Under the pieces are notes generated by a model, which had not been told where the DNA came from, did not search any database, and was given only the letters and a program-made list of their open reading frames with translations. This document shows, piece after piece, positions 7,860 to 15,581 of a DNA stretch of 64,000 bases. A program made the translations under genes and the position numbers. The DNA comes from JAGVSZ01 sp035456405. GTDB taxonomy: Bacteria > Pseudomonadota > Gammaproteobacteria > Burkholderiales > SG8-39. How positions within the stretch are numbered: position 1 is the stretch's first letter; each line of letters opens with the position of its first letter. The stretch lies in assembly GCA_035456405.1 (NCBI GenBank), contig DATIDG010000049.1, forward strand, positions 186,001 through 250,000, in the 5' to 3' direction.

Positions 7860-8795
7860 TCAGAAATTGACGTTGTCGCTGCCCTTCAGTTTCAGGATGT
7901 CGCGCGCCTCGCCGGGCGTGGCGACCTCGAGCCCGAGCTCCTCGAGGATGCGGCGGATCTTGGCGACCTGCTCGGCGTTGGTCTGCGCGAGCCGGGCCTT
8001 GCCGAGCCACAGGCTGTCCTCCAGCCCGACGCGCACGTTGCCGCCCATCACCGCCGACATCGTCGCCACGTACATCTGGTTGCGGCCGGCGCCGAGCACC
8101 GACCAGCGGTAGTCGTCGCCGAAGAGGCGGTCGGCGGTGCGCTTCATGTGCAGCACGTCCTCCGGGTGCGGGCCGATCCCGCCGCGGATGCCGAACACCG
8201 ACTGGATGAAGAGCGGCGGCTTGACGAGCCTGCGGTCGAGGAAGTGCGCGGCGGTGTAGAGGTGCCCGATGTCGTAGCACTCGACCTCGAAGCGAGTGTC
8301 GTTGCCGCTGCACGACTCAAGGATGTGCGCGATGTCGCGGAACGTATTCTTGAAGATCCGCTCGTCCGAGCCAGCGAGGTACGGCAGCTCCCAGTCGTGC
8401 TTCCAGTCCTTGTAGCGCGGGATCATCTCGTACAGGCCGAAGTTCATCGAGCCCATGTTGAGCGACGCGACCTCGGGCTTGAGCTGGAGCGCCGGCTGCA
8501 GGCGCTCCTCCACCGTCATCGTCGGCGCGCCGCCGGTGGTCAGGTTGATCACCACGTCGGTGGCCGCCTTGATCTTCGGCAGGAACTGGCGGAAGACGGC
8601 AGGATCCTGGGTCGGCCGGCCGTCTGCCGGAACGCGTGCGTGCAGATGCACGATCGCGGCCCCGGCCTGCGCCGCACCGATTGCGCCGGCCGCGATCTCG
8701 TCCGGCGTGATCGGCAGGTGCGGCGACATCGTCGGGGTGTGGATCGCGCCGGTGACCGCGCAGGTGATGATGACCTTGTTCTGCTTCGCGGACAT
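7860..8795 (-). CDS. BKACE-family beta-keto acid cleavage enzyme (DUF849)
   Basis: BKACE enzymes use acetyl-CoA and a zinc ion to split a beta-keto acid into acetoacetate and a shortened acyl-CoA. Known members act on 3-keto-5-aminohexanoate and dehydrocarnitine. The 311-residue product has the family start (KVIITCAVTGAIHTP), the zinc ligands in IVHLHARVPADGR (His50 and His52), the NLTTGG segment, SVFGIRGGIGPHPED and GGNVRVGLEDSLWL. It lies downstream of an SDR and a 3-hydroxyacid dehydrogenase that could make the keto acid, and upstream of an acyl-CoA ligase. Substrate specificity in this family depends on a few pocket residues that I cannot assign by eye. Confidence 0.93.
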   Translation of the reverse strand: MSAKQNKVIITCAVTGAIHTPTMSPHLPITPDEIAAGAIGAAQAGAAIVHLHARVPADGRPTQDPAVFRQFLPKIKAATDVVINLTTGGAPTMTVEERLQPALQLKPEVASLNMGSMNFGLYEMIPRYKDWKHDWELPYLAGSDERIFKNTFRDIAHILESCSGNDTRFEVECYDIGHLYTAAHFLDRRLVKPPLFIQSVFGIRGGIGPHPEDVLHMKRTADRLFGDDYRWSVLGAGRNQMYVATMSAVMGGNVRVGLEDSLWLGKARLAQTNAEQVAKIRRILEELGLEVATPGEARDILKLKGSDNVNF

Positions 8796-8809
8796 TTTCG
8801 TCCTCCCTT

Positions 8810-8876
8810 GAGAACCTGATTCTCAGGACACAGAGATCGCAGAGAGAATCAGCTCGGCTGGGAGCATATCTCTGTG
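8810..8876. repeat. Intergenic inverted repeats between BKACE and the hydroxyacid dehydrogenase gene
   Basis: Two inverted repeats lie in this 101-bp gap inside the operon. A short GAGAA/TTCTC pair sits at 8810-8824. A perfect 9-bp pair, CACAGAGAT (8829-8837) and ATCTCTGTG (8868-8876), has a 30-nt loop. The second looks like the widespread CACAGAG/CTCTGTG intergenic repeats of proteobacteria. It may stabilise or end transcripts between the two genes. Confidence 0.5.
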
Positions 8877-8896
8877 ACTTCTGTGGCCCAACTTCC

Positions 8897-9829
8897 TTAG
8901 CTCTTCTCCGCGGCGCGTTTGTGGGCGGCCAGCGCCATCAGCCGCCGATCGCGCCACGCCGCACGCTCGGACAGGCGGTCGGCGGGCACCAGCGCCCGGC
9001 GCTCCGCCTCCAGCCGCGCGAGCGCCCCGGCATCCCACTCGCGCGGCACCTGCGCGCGATCCATCTCCACCATCGTGGCGGCGTAGCGCCGCGCGTAATC
9101 TACCACTCCGCCCGGCGCATTGAGATCGATCGTTTCCATCGGACCCATGAACGACCAGCGCAGGCCGAGGCCGTCGCGGATCGTCTTGTCGATGTCCTCT
9201 GCCGACGCGCAGCCGTCCTCGTAGAGGCGTATCGCCTCGCACACGAGGGCCGCCTGCAGGCGGTTGAGGATGAAGCCGGGAATCTCGCGCCGTACGACCA
9301 CCGGCACCTGTTTCACCGACTCGAGCAGCGTGCGCGCACGCTCGACCATGTCGGGCGCGGTCCACGGCGCCGGGCACAGCTCGACGACCGGGACGACGTG
9401 CGGCGGGTTCACCGGGTGTGCGACGAGGCAGCGCGCCCGCCCGGGCAGGTCCGCACTGAACGCCGACGCCGGGATGTAGGAGGTCGAGCTCGCGAGGATG
9501 CAATCCGGCTTCGCCAGCGCGTCCAGCGCGGCGAAGATCGCCCGCTTTGCCTCGACGGTCTCGCGCACGCTCTCCTGGACGTAGCGCGCGTCGCGCAGCG
9601 CATCGCCGAGGGCGGCGGCCGCGCCGATCCGCGCGCGCACCGCCGCCGGCGGCTCGTCGAGCAGGCCGTAGCCGGCGAGATCCGCGAGCGCCGCGTCGAT
9701 GAGGTGCAGGCCTTCGGCCAGCGCGCCGGAGTCGCTGTCGAATACGGCAACCGGGTGGCCCGCCCGGGCGAACACGATGGCCCAGGCGCGGCCGATGAGC
9801 CCGGCACCGACGATGGCGATGCGGTCCAC
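8897..9829 (-). CDS. 3-hydroxyacid / 3-hydroxyacyl-CoA dehydrogenase, lambda-crystallin (L-gulonate 3-dehydrogenase) type
   Basis: NAD-dependent oxidoreductase of 310 residues that oxidises a 3-hydroxy acid to the 3-keto acid. It has an N-terminal Rossmann fold (IAIVGAGLIGRAWA), a catalytic-domain segment AHPVNPPHVVPVVELC, and the later GFILNRLQAAL and GLGLRWSFMGPMETIDLN. These are shared with the lambda-crystallin group and with carnitine dehydrogenases rather than with fatty-acid HADs. GTG 9829 is used; it gives the dinucleotide-binding strand at residue 3 and lies 5 nt after the SDR stop. The product of this reaction is just what the neighbouring BKACE cleaves. Confidence 0.9.
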   Translation of the reverse strand: MDRIAIVGAGLIGRAWAIVFARAGHPVAVFDSDSGALAEGLHLIDAALADLAGYGLLDEPPAAVRARIGAAAALGDALRDARYVQESVRETVEAKRAIFAALDALAKPDCILASSTSYIPASAFSADLPGRARCLVAHPVNPPHVVPVVELCPAPWTAPDMVERARTLLESVKQVPVVVRREIPGFILNRLQAALVCEAIRLYEDGCASAEDIDKTIRDGLGLRWSFMGPMETIDLNAPGGVVDYARRYAATMVEMDRAQVPREWDAGALARLEAERRALVPADRLSERAAWRDRRLMALAAHKRAAEKS

Positions 9830-9834
9830 GGGCG

Positions 9835-10611
9835 TCAGATCGTGTGGGTGAGGTCGCCGCACACCGACACGGCCTGCCCGGAGATCTGCTTGCCGGCATC
9901 GGTGGCGAGAAAGAGTGCCATGTTCGCGATGTCCTGCGCGGTGACGAAGGTGCGGAGGCTCACCGTCTCGAGCAGCTTCTGCTTCTGCTGCTCGAACGGG
10001 ATCCCGAAGGCCCTCGCCTTCGCGTCGATCACCCGGTTGATGCGGTCCCCCTCGACGGTGCCCGGCTGGATGCAATTCACGCGCACCTTATCCGGTCCCG
10101 CCTCGATCGCGAGGCTCTTGGTGAACCCCACGACCGCCCATTTGGCCGCGGCGTAGGGCGTTCGCATCGAAAAGCCGAGCCGCCCCGCGACCGACGAGAG
10201 ATTGATGATGCTTCCGCCGCCGGCCGCCTTGATCAGCGGCATCGCGAGCCGCGTGCAGTAGAACATCGAGTTGAGGTCGACCGCAATGCAGCGGTCCCAG
10301 TCCTCGGGCCGGATGTCCTCGACCTTCGCTGTCGGGCCCGCGATCCCGGCGTTGTTCACGAGCACATCGAGGCCGCCGAGCGCGCGCTTAGCGTCGGCGA
10401 ACAGCCGGTCGACCTCGGCGAGGACCGCGACGTCGGCGACGGTCTGCGTCACCTGCGGAAGCGCGCGTTTCACCTCCTCGAGCGCGGCGCGGTCGATGTC
10501 GCAGATGTGCACCCGCGCGCCCTGCGCGACGAAGGTCTCGGTGATCGCGCGCCCGATCCCGGCCGCGCCAGCCGTCACCAGGACGCGCAGGCCGTTCGCT
10601 GATACGTTCAT
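9835..10611 (-). CDS. Short-chain dehydrogenase/reductase (SDR)
   Basis: Classical SDR of 258 residues. The cofactor motif is VTAGAAGIGRA at about 12-22, with CDID acidic residues favouring NAD, then NNAGI, the catalytic Ser in INLSSVAG, and YAAAK. The sequence is complete. First gene of the minus-strand catabolic operon. In context it oxidises a hydroxyl group of the same substrate family handled by the following hydroxyacid dehydrogenase and BKACE. SDRs are too diverse to name a substrate. Confidence 0.9.
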   Translation of the reverse strand: MNVSANGLRVLVTAGAAGIGRAITETFVAQGARVHICDIDRAALEEVKRALPQVTQTVADVAVLAEVDRLFADAKRALGGLDVLVNNAGIAGPTAKVEDIRPEDWDRCIAVDLNSMFYCTRLAMPLIKAAGGGSIINLSSVAGRLGFSMRTPYAAAKWAVVGFTKSLAIEAGPDKVRVNCIQPGTVEGDRINRVIDAKARAFGIPFEQQKQKLLETVSLRTFVTAQDIANMALFLATDAGKQISGQAVSVCGDLTHTI

Positions 10612-10700
10612 GAGTGATCCTTCCGGGATGGCCGGGCGCTCCCTTGGCGTATGGCGTGGCGCGGGAGTTTAGCTCGCCTCGGTAGAATGGCGCACCGACG

Positions 10701-11372
10701 ATGAACATTCTGGCCATCGAAACCGCCACGGAAGTGCTCTCGCTCGCCGTCGGCACCGGCGCCGAGGTGCACGAGACGACGATCGCGGCCGGTCAGCGGC
10801 AGGCCGAGCTCATTCTGGCGCAGATCGACGCGCTGCTCGCGCGCGCCGGCCTCGGCGTGCGCGACCTGGACGGCGTCGCGTACGGCGCGGGCCCGGGCTC
10901 GTTCACCGGCCTGCGGATCGCATGCGGCGTTGCGCAGGGCATCGCCGCGGCGCGCGGCATCCCGGTGCTCGGCGTGAGCACGCTCGCCGCGCTCGCGGAA
11001 GGCTGCGGCGCGGCGCGGGTGATCGCGTGCCTCGATGCGCGGATGGGCGAGGTGTATCATGCCGCCTTCGAAAAGCGGAACGGCGCGTTGCACGAAGTCA
11101 TCCCTGCGGGGCTCCATCGCCCCGCGTCCGTTCCGCTTCCCCCGGGCGACGGCTGGACCGGCTGCGGCCAGGGCTTTGCGGCCCACCGCGAGGCTCTCGC
11201 TGCGCGCCTTGGCGCCCGCCTCGCCGCGGTGCGGCCGGACGCCGCGCCGTCGGCGGCGGCGATCTTGCGATTGGCCGCGCCGCGTTTCGCGGCGGGCGAG
11301 GGCGGCGATGCCGCGACCGCAGCGCCGGTCTATCTGCGCGAGCGCGTCGCGCTGAAGACGAGCGAGCGGTGA
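10701..11372 (+). CDS. tsaB: tRNA threonylcarbamoyladenosine biosynthesis protein TsaB
   Basis: TsaB is the partner of TsaD in making t6A at position 37 of ANN-decoding tRNAs. The 223-residue product starts MNILAIETATEVLSLAVG, has the GPGSFTGLRIA motif near residue 70, and contains the conserved DARMGEVYHA. It overlaps rimI by GTGA, the frequent tsaB-rimI pairing. Divergent from the SDR operon with a gap of about 90 bp that must hold both promoters. Confidence 0.95.
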   Translation: MNILAIETATEVLSLAVGTGAEVHETTIAAGQRQAELILAQIDALLARAGLGVRDLDGVAYGAGPGSFTGLRIACGVAQGIAAARGIPVLGVSTLAALAEGCGAARVIACLDARMGEVYHAAFEKRNGALHEVIPAGLHRPASVPLPPGDGWTGCGQGFAAHREALAARLGARLAAVRPDAAPSAAAILRLAAPRFAAGEGGDAATAAPVYLRERVALKTSER

Positions 11373-11830
11373 GCGCAGTCCTGCGTCCCGAGCCGCGGAT
11401 CAGGCCGCTCGCCGAGCGGGACCTCGACGCGGTCGTGGCGATCGAGCGCGACATCTACGAGTTCCCATGGTCGCTCGGCAATTTCCGCGACTCGCTTGCG
11501 GCCGGATACAGCTGCTGGGCTTATCGTTCCGCCGACGGCCTTTTCGGCTACGCGGTGATGATGATCGGCGCGGGCGAGGCACATCTCCTCAACCTGAGCA
11601 TCGCCGCGGCGTGCCAGCGGCGCGGCTACGGCAAGCAGCTGCTGGAGCACCTGATGGAGGTCGCGCGCAGCTACGGCGCGCGAGCGCTCCTCCTGGAAGT
11701 GCGTCCGTCGAACGAGGGTGCGCGCGGGCTCTACGCCGGGTACGGCTTCGAGCAGGTCGGCGTGCGCCGCGGCTACTACCCGGCGCGGGACGGGCGCGAA
11801 GACGCGTTGCTGCTGACGTATCGACTGTGA
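11369..11830 (+). CDS. rimI: Ribosomal protein bS18 N-acetyltransferase RimI
   Basis: GNAT-fold acetyltransferase of 153 residues that acetylates the N-terminal alanine of ribosomal protein S18. The acetyl-CoA-binding motif QRRGYGKQLLEHL, the preceding LLNLSIA strand and the C-terminal LEVRPSNEGARGLYAGYGF signature are intact. GTG 11369 overlaps the tsaB stop, so it is probably translationally coupled. Some RimI-like proteins have other targets, but this context is the standard one. Confidence 0.93.
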   Translation: MSAVLRPEPRIRPLAERDLDAVVAIERDIYEFPWSLGNFRDSLAAGYSCWAYRSADGLFGYAVMMIGAGEAHLLNLSIAAACQRRGYGKQLLEHLMEVARSYGARALLLEVRPSNEGARGLYAGYGFEQVGVRRGYYPARDGREDALLLTYRL

Positions 11831-11840
11831 CCGGGCGATC

Positions 11841-12650
11841 GTGAGCGCGAGACGCGAGCGCATCCTGGCGGAGATCGGCATCGGCCCGCGCTGGCGGTTG
11901 CGGCGGACGCAGCCCGCCGGAGAGCCGCAAATGGGTGGTTGGCAGTCGGCAGCAGACCCGGCCCCCGTCGCCGGCGCTCCGCATCCCCATCCGCAATCCG
12001 GCAGCTTGCAACGCCCGACTGGCGCAGGCAACGCCGCCTTCGATCTCCACGACCGCGCCGCCCGCATCGCGACGATGAGCTGGCCCGAGCTGAAGTCGCA
12101 GGTCGCGGCCTGCACGGCCTGCCAGCTCTGCAAGACGCGAACGAACACGGTGTTCGGCGTCGGCGACGAGCGGGCCGAGTGGATGATCGTCGGCGAGGCG
12201 CCCGGCGCGGAGGAGGATGCGCGCGGCGAGCCGTTCGTCGGGCAGGCGGGACGGCTGCTCGACAACATGCTCGCCGCGGTCGGGCTCGAGCGCGGCGCGA
12301 ACGTCTATATCGCGAACGTGCTCAAGTGCCGGCCGCCGGGCAACCGCAACCCCGAGCCGTTCGAGGTCGAGCAGTGCAGCCCGCACCTCGTCCGGCAGCT
12401 GACGCTGATCCGGCCGAAGCTCATCCTCGCGCTGGGCCGGTTCGCGGCGCAGACGCTCCTGTCCACGGACGCGAGCATCGCCAGCCTGCGCGGCAGGCTG
12501 TTCCAGTACCAAGGCGTGCCGTTGATTGTCAGCTACCATCCGGCTTATCTGCTGCGCAACCTGCTGGACAAATCGAAGGCATGGGAAGACCTGTGCTTCG
12601 CGCGCGCGACCATGCAGGGATTGAAGGCGTCGGTCGCGCCTTCATCTTGA
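11841..12650 (+). CDS. Family 4 uracil-DNA glycosylase (4Fe-4S)
   Basis: Removes uracil from DNA. The 269-residue protein has an N-terminal stretch (1-80) rich in Pro, Gly and Gln, then the glycosylase domain. That domain has Cys94 and Cys97 (CQLC), GEAPGAEED with the catalytic acidic residue, FVGQAGRLLDNML, Cys163 in LKCRPPGNRNP, Cys179, and the C-terminal SYHPAYLLRN. The four cysteines fit the 4Fe-4S cluster of family 4. GTG 11841 is the first start after rimI (10-nt gap). Residues 28-65 look like non-conserved linker, and the DNA encoding it resembles intergenic repeat sequence. This gene commonly follows rimI in betaproteobacteria. Confidence 0.92.
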   Translation: MSARRERILAEIGIGPRWRLRRTQPAGEPQMGGWQSAADPAPVAGAPHPHPQSGSLQRPTGAGNAAFDLHDRAARIATMSWPELKSQVAACTACQLCKTRTNTVFGVGDERAEWMIVGEAPGAEEDARGEPFVGQAGRLLDNMLAAVGLERGANVYIANVLKCRPPGNRNPEPFEVEQCSPHLVRQLTLIRPKLILALGRFAAQTLLSTDASIASLRGRLFQYQGVPLIVSYHPAYLLRNLLDKSKAWEDLCFARATMQGLKASVAPSS

Positions 12651-12684
12651 CCCCCGGCGTCAATCCTGAAGGAGGACAACGACC

Positions 12685-13281
12685 ATGAGAAGGCTCTGGG
12701 CTGTGATCATGGCGGGCGTGGCGCTCGCGCTCGGCGGCTGCGGCTACAACGACATCCAGCGCGCTGACGAGGGCGTGAACGCCGCCTGGTCGGAAGTCGT
12801 GAACCAGTATCAGCGCCGGGCGGACCTGATCCCGAACCTGGTGGAGACGGTTAAAGGCTTCGCCCAGCAGGAGAAGGACGTCCTCACCCAGGTGACGGAG
12901 GCGCGCTCGCGCGTCGGCCAGGTGAAGGTGACCCCGGAGATGCTGAACGATCCGGCCGCGTTGCAGCGGTTCCAGCAGGCCCAGGGCGACCTGTCGAGCG
13001 CGCTATCGCGCCTCCTGGTGGTGGTGGAACGGTACCCGGAGCTCAAGTCGGACAAGAACTTCCTCGAGCTGCAGGCCCAGCTCGAAGGCACCGAGAACCG
13101 CATCGGGGTGGCCCGCAACCGGTACATCAAGGCGGTGCAGGAGTACAACGTGCTGGTGCGCGAGTTCCCGGTGAACCTCACCGCGATGGTCTTCGGCTAC
13201 AAGACCAAGGCCAACTTCACCGTCGAGAACGAGCGCGCGATCCAGACCGCGCCGAAGGTCGACTTCGGCGGGAAGAAGTAA
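12685..13281 (+). CDS. lemA: LemA family lipoprotein
   Basis: LemA-domain protein of 198 residues. It begins with a lipoprotein signal (LALGGC, lipidation at Cys19) and continues as a long helical bundle with the family motifs VNAAWSEVVNQYQRRADLIPNLV and RYIKAVQEYNVLVREFP. A GGAGG ribosome site precedes the ATG. It is followed by two TPM-domain genes, a conserved trio in many bacteria. Molecular function is unknown; envelope maintenance is the usual guess. The N-terminus should lie in the periplasm once lipidated. Confidence 0.93.
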   Translation: MRRLWAVIMAGVALALGGCGYNDIQRADEGVNAAWSEVVNQYQRRADLIPNLVETVKGFAQQEKDVLTQVTEARSRVGQVKVTPEMLNDPAALQRFQQAQGDLSSALSRLLVVVERYPELKSDKNFLELQAQLEGTENRIGVARNRYIKAVQEYNVLVREFPVNLTAMVFGYKTKANFTVENERAIQTAPKVDFGGKK

Positions 13282-13298
13282 CCGGCGGCACGCGCGAC

Positions 13299-13326
13299 GC
13301 CTGCGGCCCCCTGCGGGCCGGCAGGC
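13299..13326. repeat. GC-rich hairpin between lemA and the TPM gene
   Basis: GCCTGCGGCCC (13299-13309) pairs with GGGCCGGCAGGC (13315-13326) with one bulge and a 5-nt loop. There is no T-run. It may reduce transcription from lemA into the TPM genes or protect the lemA message. Confidence 0.45.
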
Positions 13327-13363
13327 GCCGCGGTCGGCCGCAGCACGCTCTACTCGAGGCGCT

Positions 13364-14290
13364 GTGCAAGCGACTGCGTTAGTCCGGCGTTCTCTGGCGC
13401 TCCTGGGCGGCGTCCTGCTTCTCCTGTGCGCCGCGTTCGCGGCGGCCCAGAACCTGCAGCCCATCCCCGTGCTGAAGACGCGGGTCACCGACCTCACCGG
13501 CACGCTCAGCGCGCAGCAGGTCGCCGACCTCGAGCGTCGACTCGCGGACTTCGAGGCGCGCAAGGGCAGCCAGATCGCGGTGCTCGTCGTGCCGACGACC
13601 GACCCGGAAGCGATCGACCAGTACTCGATCCGGGTGGCCGAGGCGTGGAAGATCGGGCGCAAGGGTACCGACGACGGCGTCATCCTCGTCGTCGCGAAGA
13701 ACGACCGGAAGCTGCGCCTGGAGGTCGGCTACGGTCTCGAGGGCGCGGTGCCCGACGCATACGCGAAGCGCATCATCCGCGAGGTCATCGCCCCCCGCTT
13801 CCAGCAGGGCGACTTCTACGGCGGGATCGCGGCCGGCACCCAGCAGCTCATGCGTCTCATCGAAGGGGAGAAACTGCCGGCGCCCGCACCGCGCGACGAG
13901 CCCCAGGCGGACTTCGGCGGTAACGCGGGCATGCTCGTCGTCCTTCTCGTCCTCACGATGGTGCTGGGCGGGATCCTGACGGCCATCCTCGGGCGGTTCC
14001 TCGGCTCCGCGGCGACGGGCGGGATGGTCGGGCTCATCGCCTGGACCATCGCAGGCGTGCTGCTCGCAGGGATCGGGGCCGGGCTGCTCGCGTTCGTCTT
14101 TTCGCTCTTCCTCGCCGGATCACGCGGCGGCTTCTCGCACGGCACCCGCGGCCACCAGGGCGGCCGGACGACGGGCGGTTGGACGGGCGGCGGCTGGGGC
14201 GGCGGCGGCGGGTGGTCCGGCGGTGGCGGCTGGTCCGGGGGCGGCGGCGGATTCGGCGGCGGCGGTGCGTCCGGGAGCTGGGGAGACTGA
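13364..14290 (+). CDS. TPM-domain membrane protein with glycine-rich tail (YgcG family)
   Basis: 308-residue exported protein. A signal peptide (to about residue 28, AFAAAQ) is followed by a TPM domain (TDLTGTLSAQQVADLE ... GYGLEGAVPD ... FYGGIAAGTQQL) facing the periplasm. Two membrane helices follow around 190-255, then a C-terminal tail of repeated GGGW/GGGGF units ending ASGSWGD. The tail type is common in this family and its role is unknown. Start GTG 13364 gives the complete signal sequence. It is the middle gene of a lemA-TPM-TPM unit. Confidence 0.9.
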   Translation: MQATALVRRSLALLGGVLLLLCAAFAAAQNLQPIPVLKTRVTDLTGTLSAQQVADLERRLADFEARKGSQIAVLVVPTTDPEAIDQYSIRVAEAWKIGRKGTDDGVILVVAKNDRKLRLEVGYGLEGAVPDAYAKRIIREVIAPRFQQGDFYGGIAAGTQQLMRLIEGEKLPAPAPRDEPQADFGGNAGMLVVLLVLTMVLGGILTAILGRFLGSAATGGMVGLIAWTIAGVLLAGIGAGLLAFVFSLFLAGSRGGFSHGTRGHQGGRTTGGWTGGGWGGGGGWSGGGGWSGGGGGFGGGGASGSWGD

Positions 14291-14292
14291 CG

Positions 14293-14796
14293 GTGGGCCT
14301 CGGCCGCGTGCTTCGCCATCTCTGCTATTACGACTATTGGAACGTGCGCAGCGCGTTTCCGCCCGCCGCGATGGCGGCGATCGAGCGCTCGATCGAGGAG
14401 CAGGAGCGTCGCCACGACGGCGAGCTGCGCTTTGCGGTCGAGGCGTCGCTGCCCTTGAATGACCTGCTCCAGGGCGTATCGCCGCGGGACCGCGCGATCG
14501 AGCTGTTCGGCCGCCTGCGGGTCTGGGACACCGAGCAGAACGCCGGCGTCCTGATCTACGTGCTGCTAGCGGACAAGCGCGTCGAGATCGTCGCCGATCG
14601 CGGCATTCACAGGAAGGTCGGCGAGACGGCATGGGAAGCGATCTGCGGCAACATGCAGCGCGAGTTTACGGCAGGACGGTTCCAGGCCGGCGCGCTCGCC
14701 GGGCTGCAGGCGGTGAGCGACCTGCTTGCCACGCACTTCCCGCCGCGCGATGAGAACCCCGACGAGCTCGCGAATCAGCCGGTGATTGTCGACTGA
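14293..14796 (+). CDS. Second TPM-domain protein, short form
   Basis: 167-residue protein with the TPM fold (IERSIEEQERRHDGELRFAVE ... GVLIYVLLADKRVEIVADRGIHRKVG) but no signal peptide, no membrane helix and no glycine tail. It starts at GTG 14293, two nt after the preceding stop. It would face the cytoplasm unless it is tethered to the neighbouring TPM membrane protein. Paired long and short TPM genes behind lemA recur in proteobacteria. Function unknown. Confidence 0.87.
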   Translation: MGLGRVLRHLCYYDYWNVRSAFPPAAMAAIERSIEEQERRHDGELRFAVEASLPLNDLLQGVSPRDRAIELFGRLRVWDTEQNAGVLIYVLLADKRVEIVADRGIHRKVGETAWEAICGNMQREFTAGRFQAGALAGLQAVSDLLATHFPPRDENPDELANQPVIVD

Positions 14797-14800
14797 CCGC

Positions 14801-15124
14801 TCACCCTGTCCAGGCGTGCGCCAGCACGTCGAGGCGCAGGTCCTGGGTGAAGGAATCGCCGCCGCGCTCGGCGCTCAGGGTCACCACGTGGACGCCGGGC
14901 GCGTCGAACTTCACGTTGTGGGTGAAGGTCCCGCCGCCGGGCACGTCGGCGCTGGCAATGACCTGGCCGCGGACGTCGCGAAGCGTGCAGCGCACGGCCG
15001 CACCCGCGTCGAGCAGGGCCTGGATCCGGAACGGCTCGCCGACGACGCGCCGATACACTTGCGGATCACGATTCGCGTTGAACTGCAGCCCGTTCAGGCG
15101 AACGAGCTTCACGAGCTTGCTCAT
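14801..15124 (-). CDS. Conserved small protein of unknown function (beta-rich)
   Basis: 107 residues, no signal peptide or membrane helix. It reads as a string of predicted beta strands (FRIQALL, VRCTLRD, VIASADVPG, GTFTHNVKF, GVHVVTLSAE), suggesting an immunoglobulin-like or beta-sandwich fold. I do not recognise a named family. It starts at ATG 15124 and ends convergent to the short TPM gene (4-nt gap). It diverges from the next small gene over 59 bp. Confidence 0.65.
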   Translation of the reverse strand: MSKLVKLVRLNGLQFNANRDPQVYRRVVGEPFRIQALLDAGAAVRCTLRDVRGQVIASADVPGGGTFTHNVKFDAPGVHVVTLSAERGGDSFTQDLRLDVLAHAWTG

Positions 15125-15183
15125 CGCAGGAGCCTCTTCCGCTAGAATCGGCCCGACATTAGCAAACCCTAATATTGAGCGCA

Positions 15184-15579
15184 ATGCTCCACGAGCGCCT
15201 CGACCGGATCGACCAGGAGCTCTCGACCCTCGAGACCGAAGTCGGCACGCACGAAGCCGACGCACTCGCTGCGCTGCTCGAGCAGGCGATCTCGCTTGTC
15301 GCCCGCACGATGCGGGCGTGGATCGAAGCGGAAGGGAAACTGGCGCCGCCCCCGGACGCCGATGTCCTCGAGGTCTGGAAGGTGCTGGTGAAAGGCGACC
15401 CGACCTGGAACGCCATTCGCGACAACTGCCGCGAGCTCGTCTACTACCGGAACTGCCTCGCGCTCGGTCGCGCGGACGCGCTGCCACCGGTGCCGCAGCG
15501 GATGGCGGTGCGCACAGCCCGCCACATCTTCCTGTACGTGCGCTCGCGCGCGCAGCGCGCCGCCGACGCGAGCCGATGA
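15184..15579 (+). CDS. Hypothetical cytoplasmic helical protein
   Basis: 131 residues, mostly helical, acidic in the first half and basic at the end, without signal or membrane segments. Recognisable features are a starting coiled-coil-like LDRIDQELSTLETEV, a central VWKVLVKGDPTWNAIRDNCRELVYYRN and a basic C-terminus. ATG 15184 is preferred over an in-frame TTG 9 nt upstream. Function unknown. It ends 2 nt before the stop of the convergent protease gene, so the reading frame is tightly bounded. Confidence 0.65.
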   Translation: MLHERLDRIDQELSTLETEVGTHEADALAALLEQAISLVARTMRAWIEAEGKLAPPPDADVLEVWKVLVKGDPTWNAIRDNCRELVYYRNCLALGRADALPPVPQRMAVRTARHIFLYVRSRAQRAADASR

Positions 15580-15581
15580 GC

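Noticed and set aside
6130..8112. 660-codon plus-strand frame opposite the transporter and acyl-CoA ligase
   Set aside because: Arg/Val/Asp-rich shadow of two well-supported minus-strand genes.
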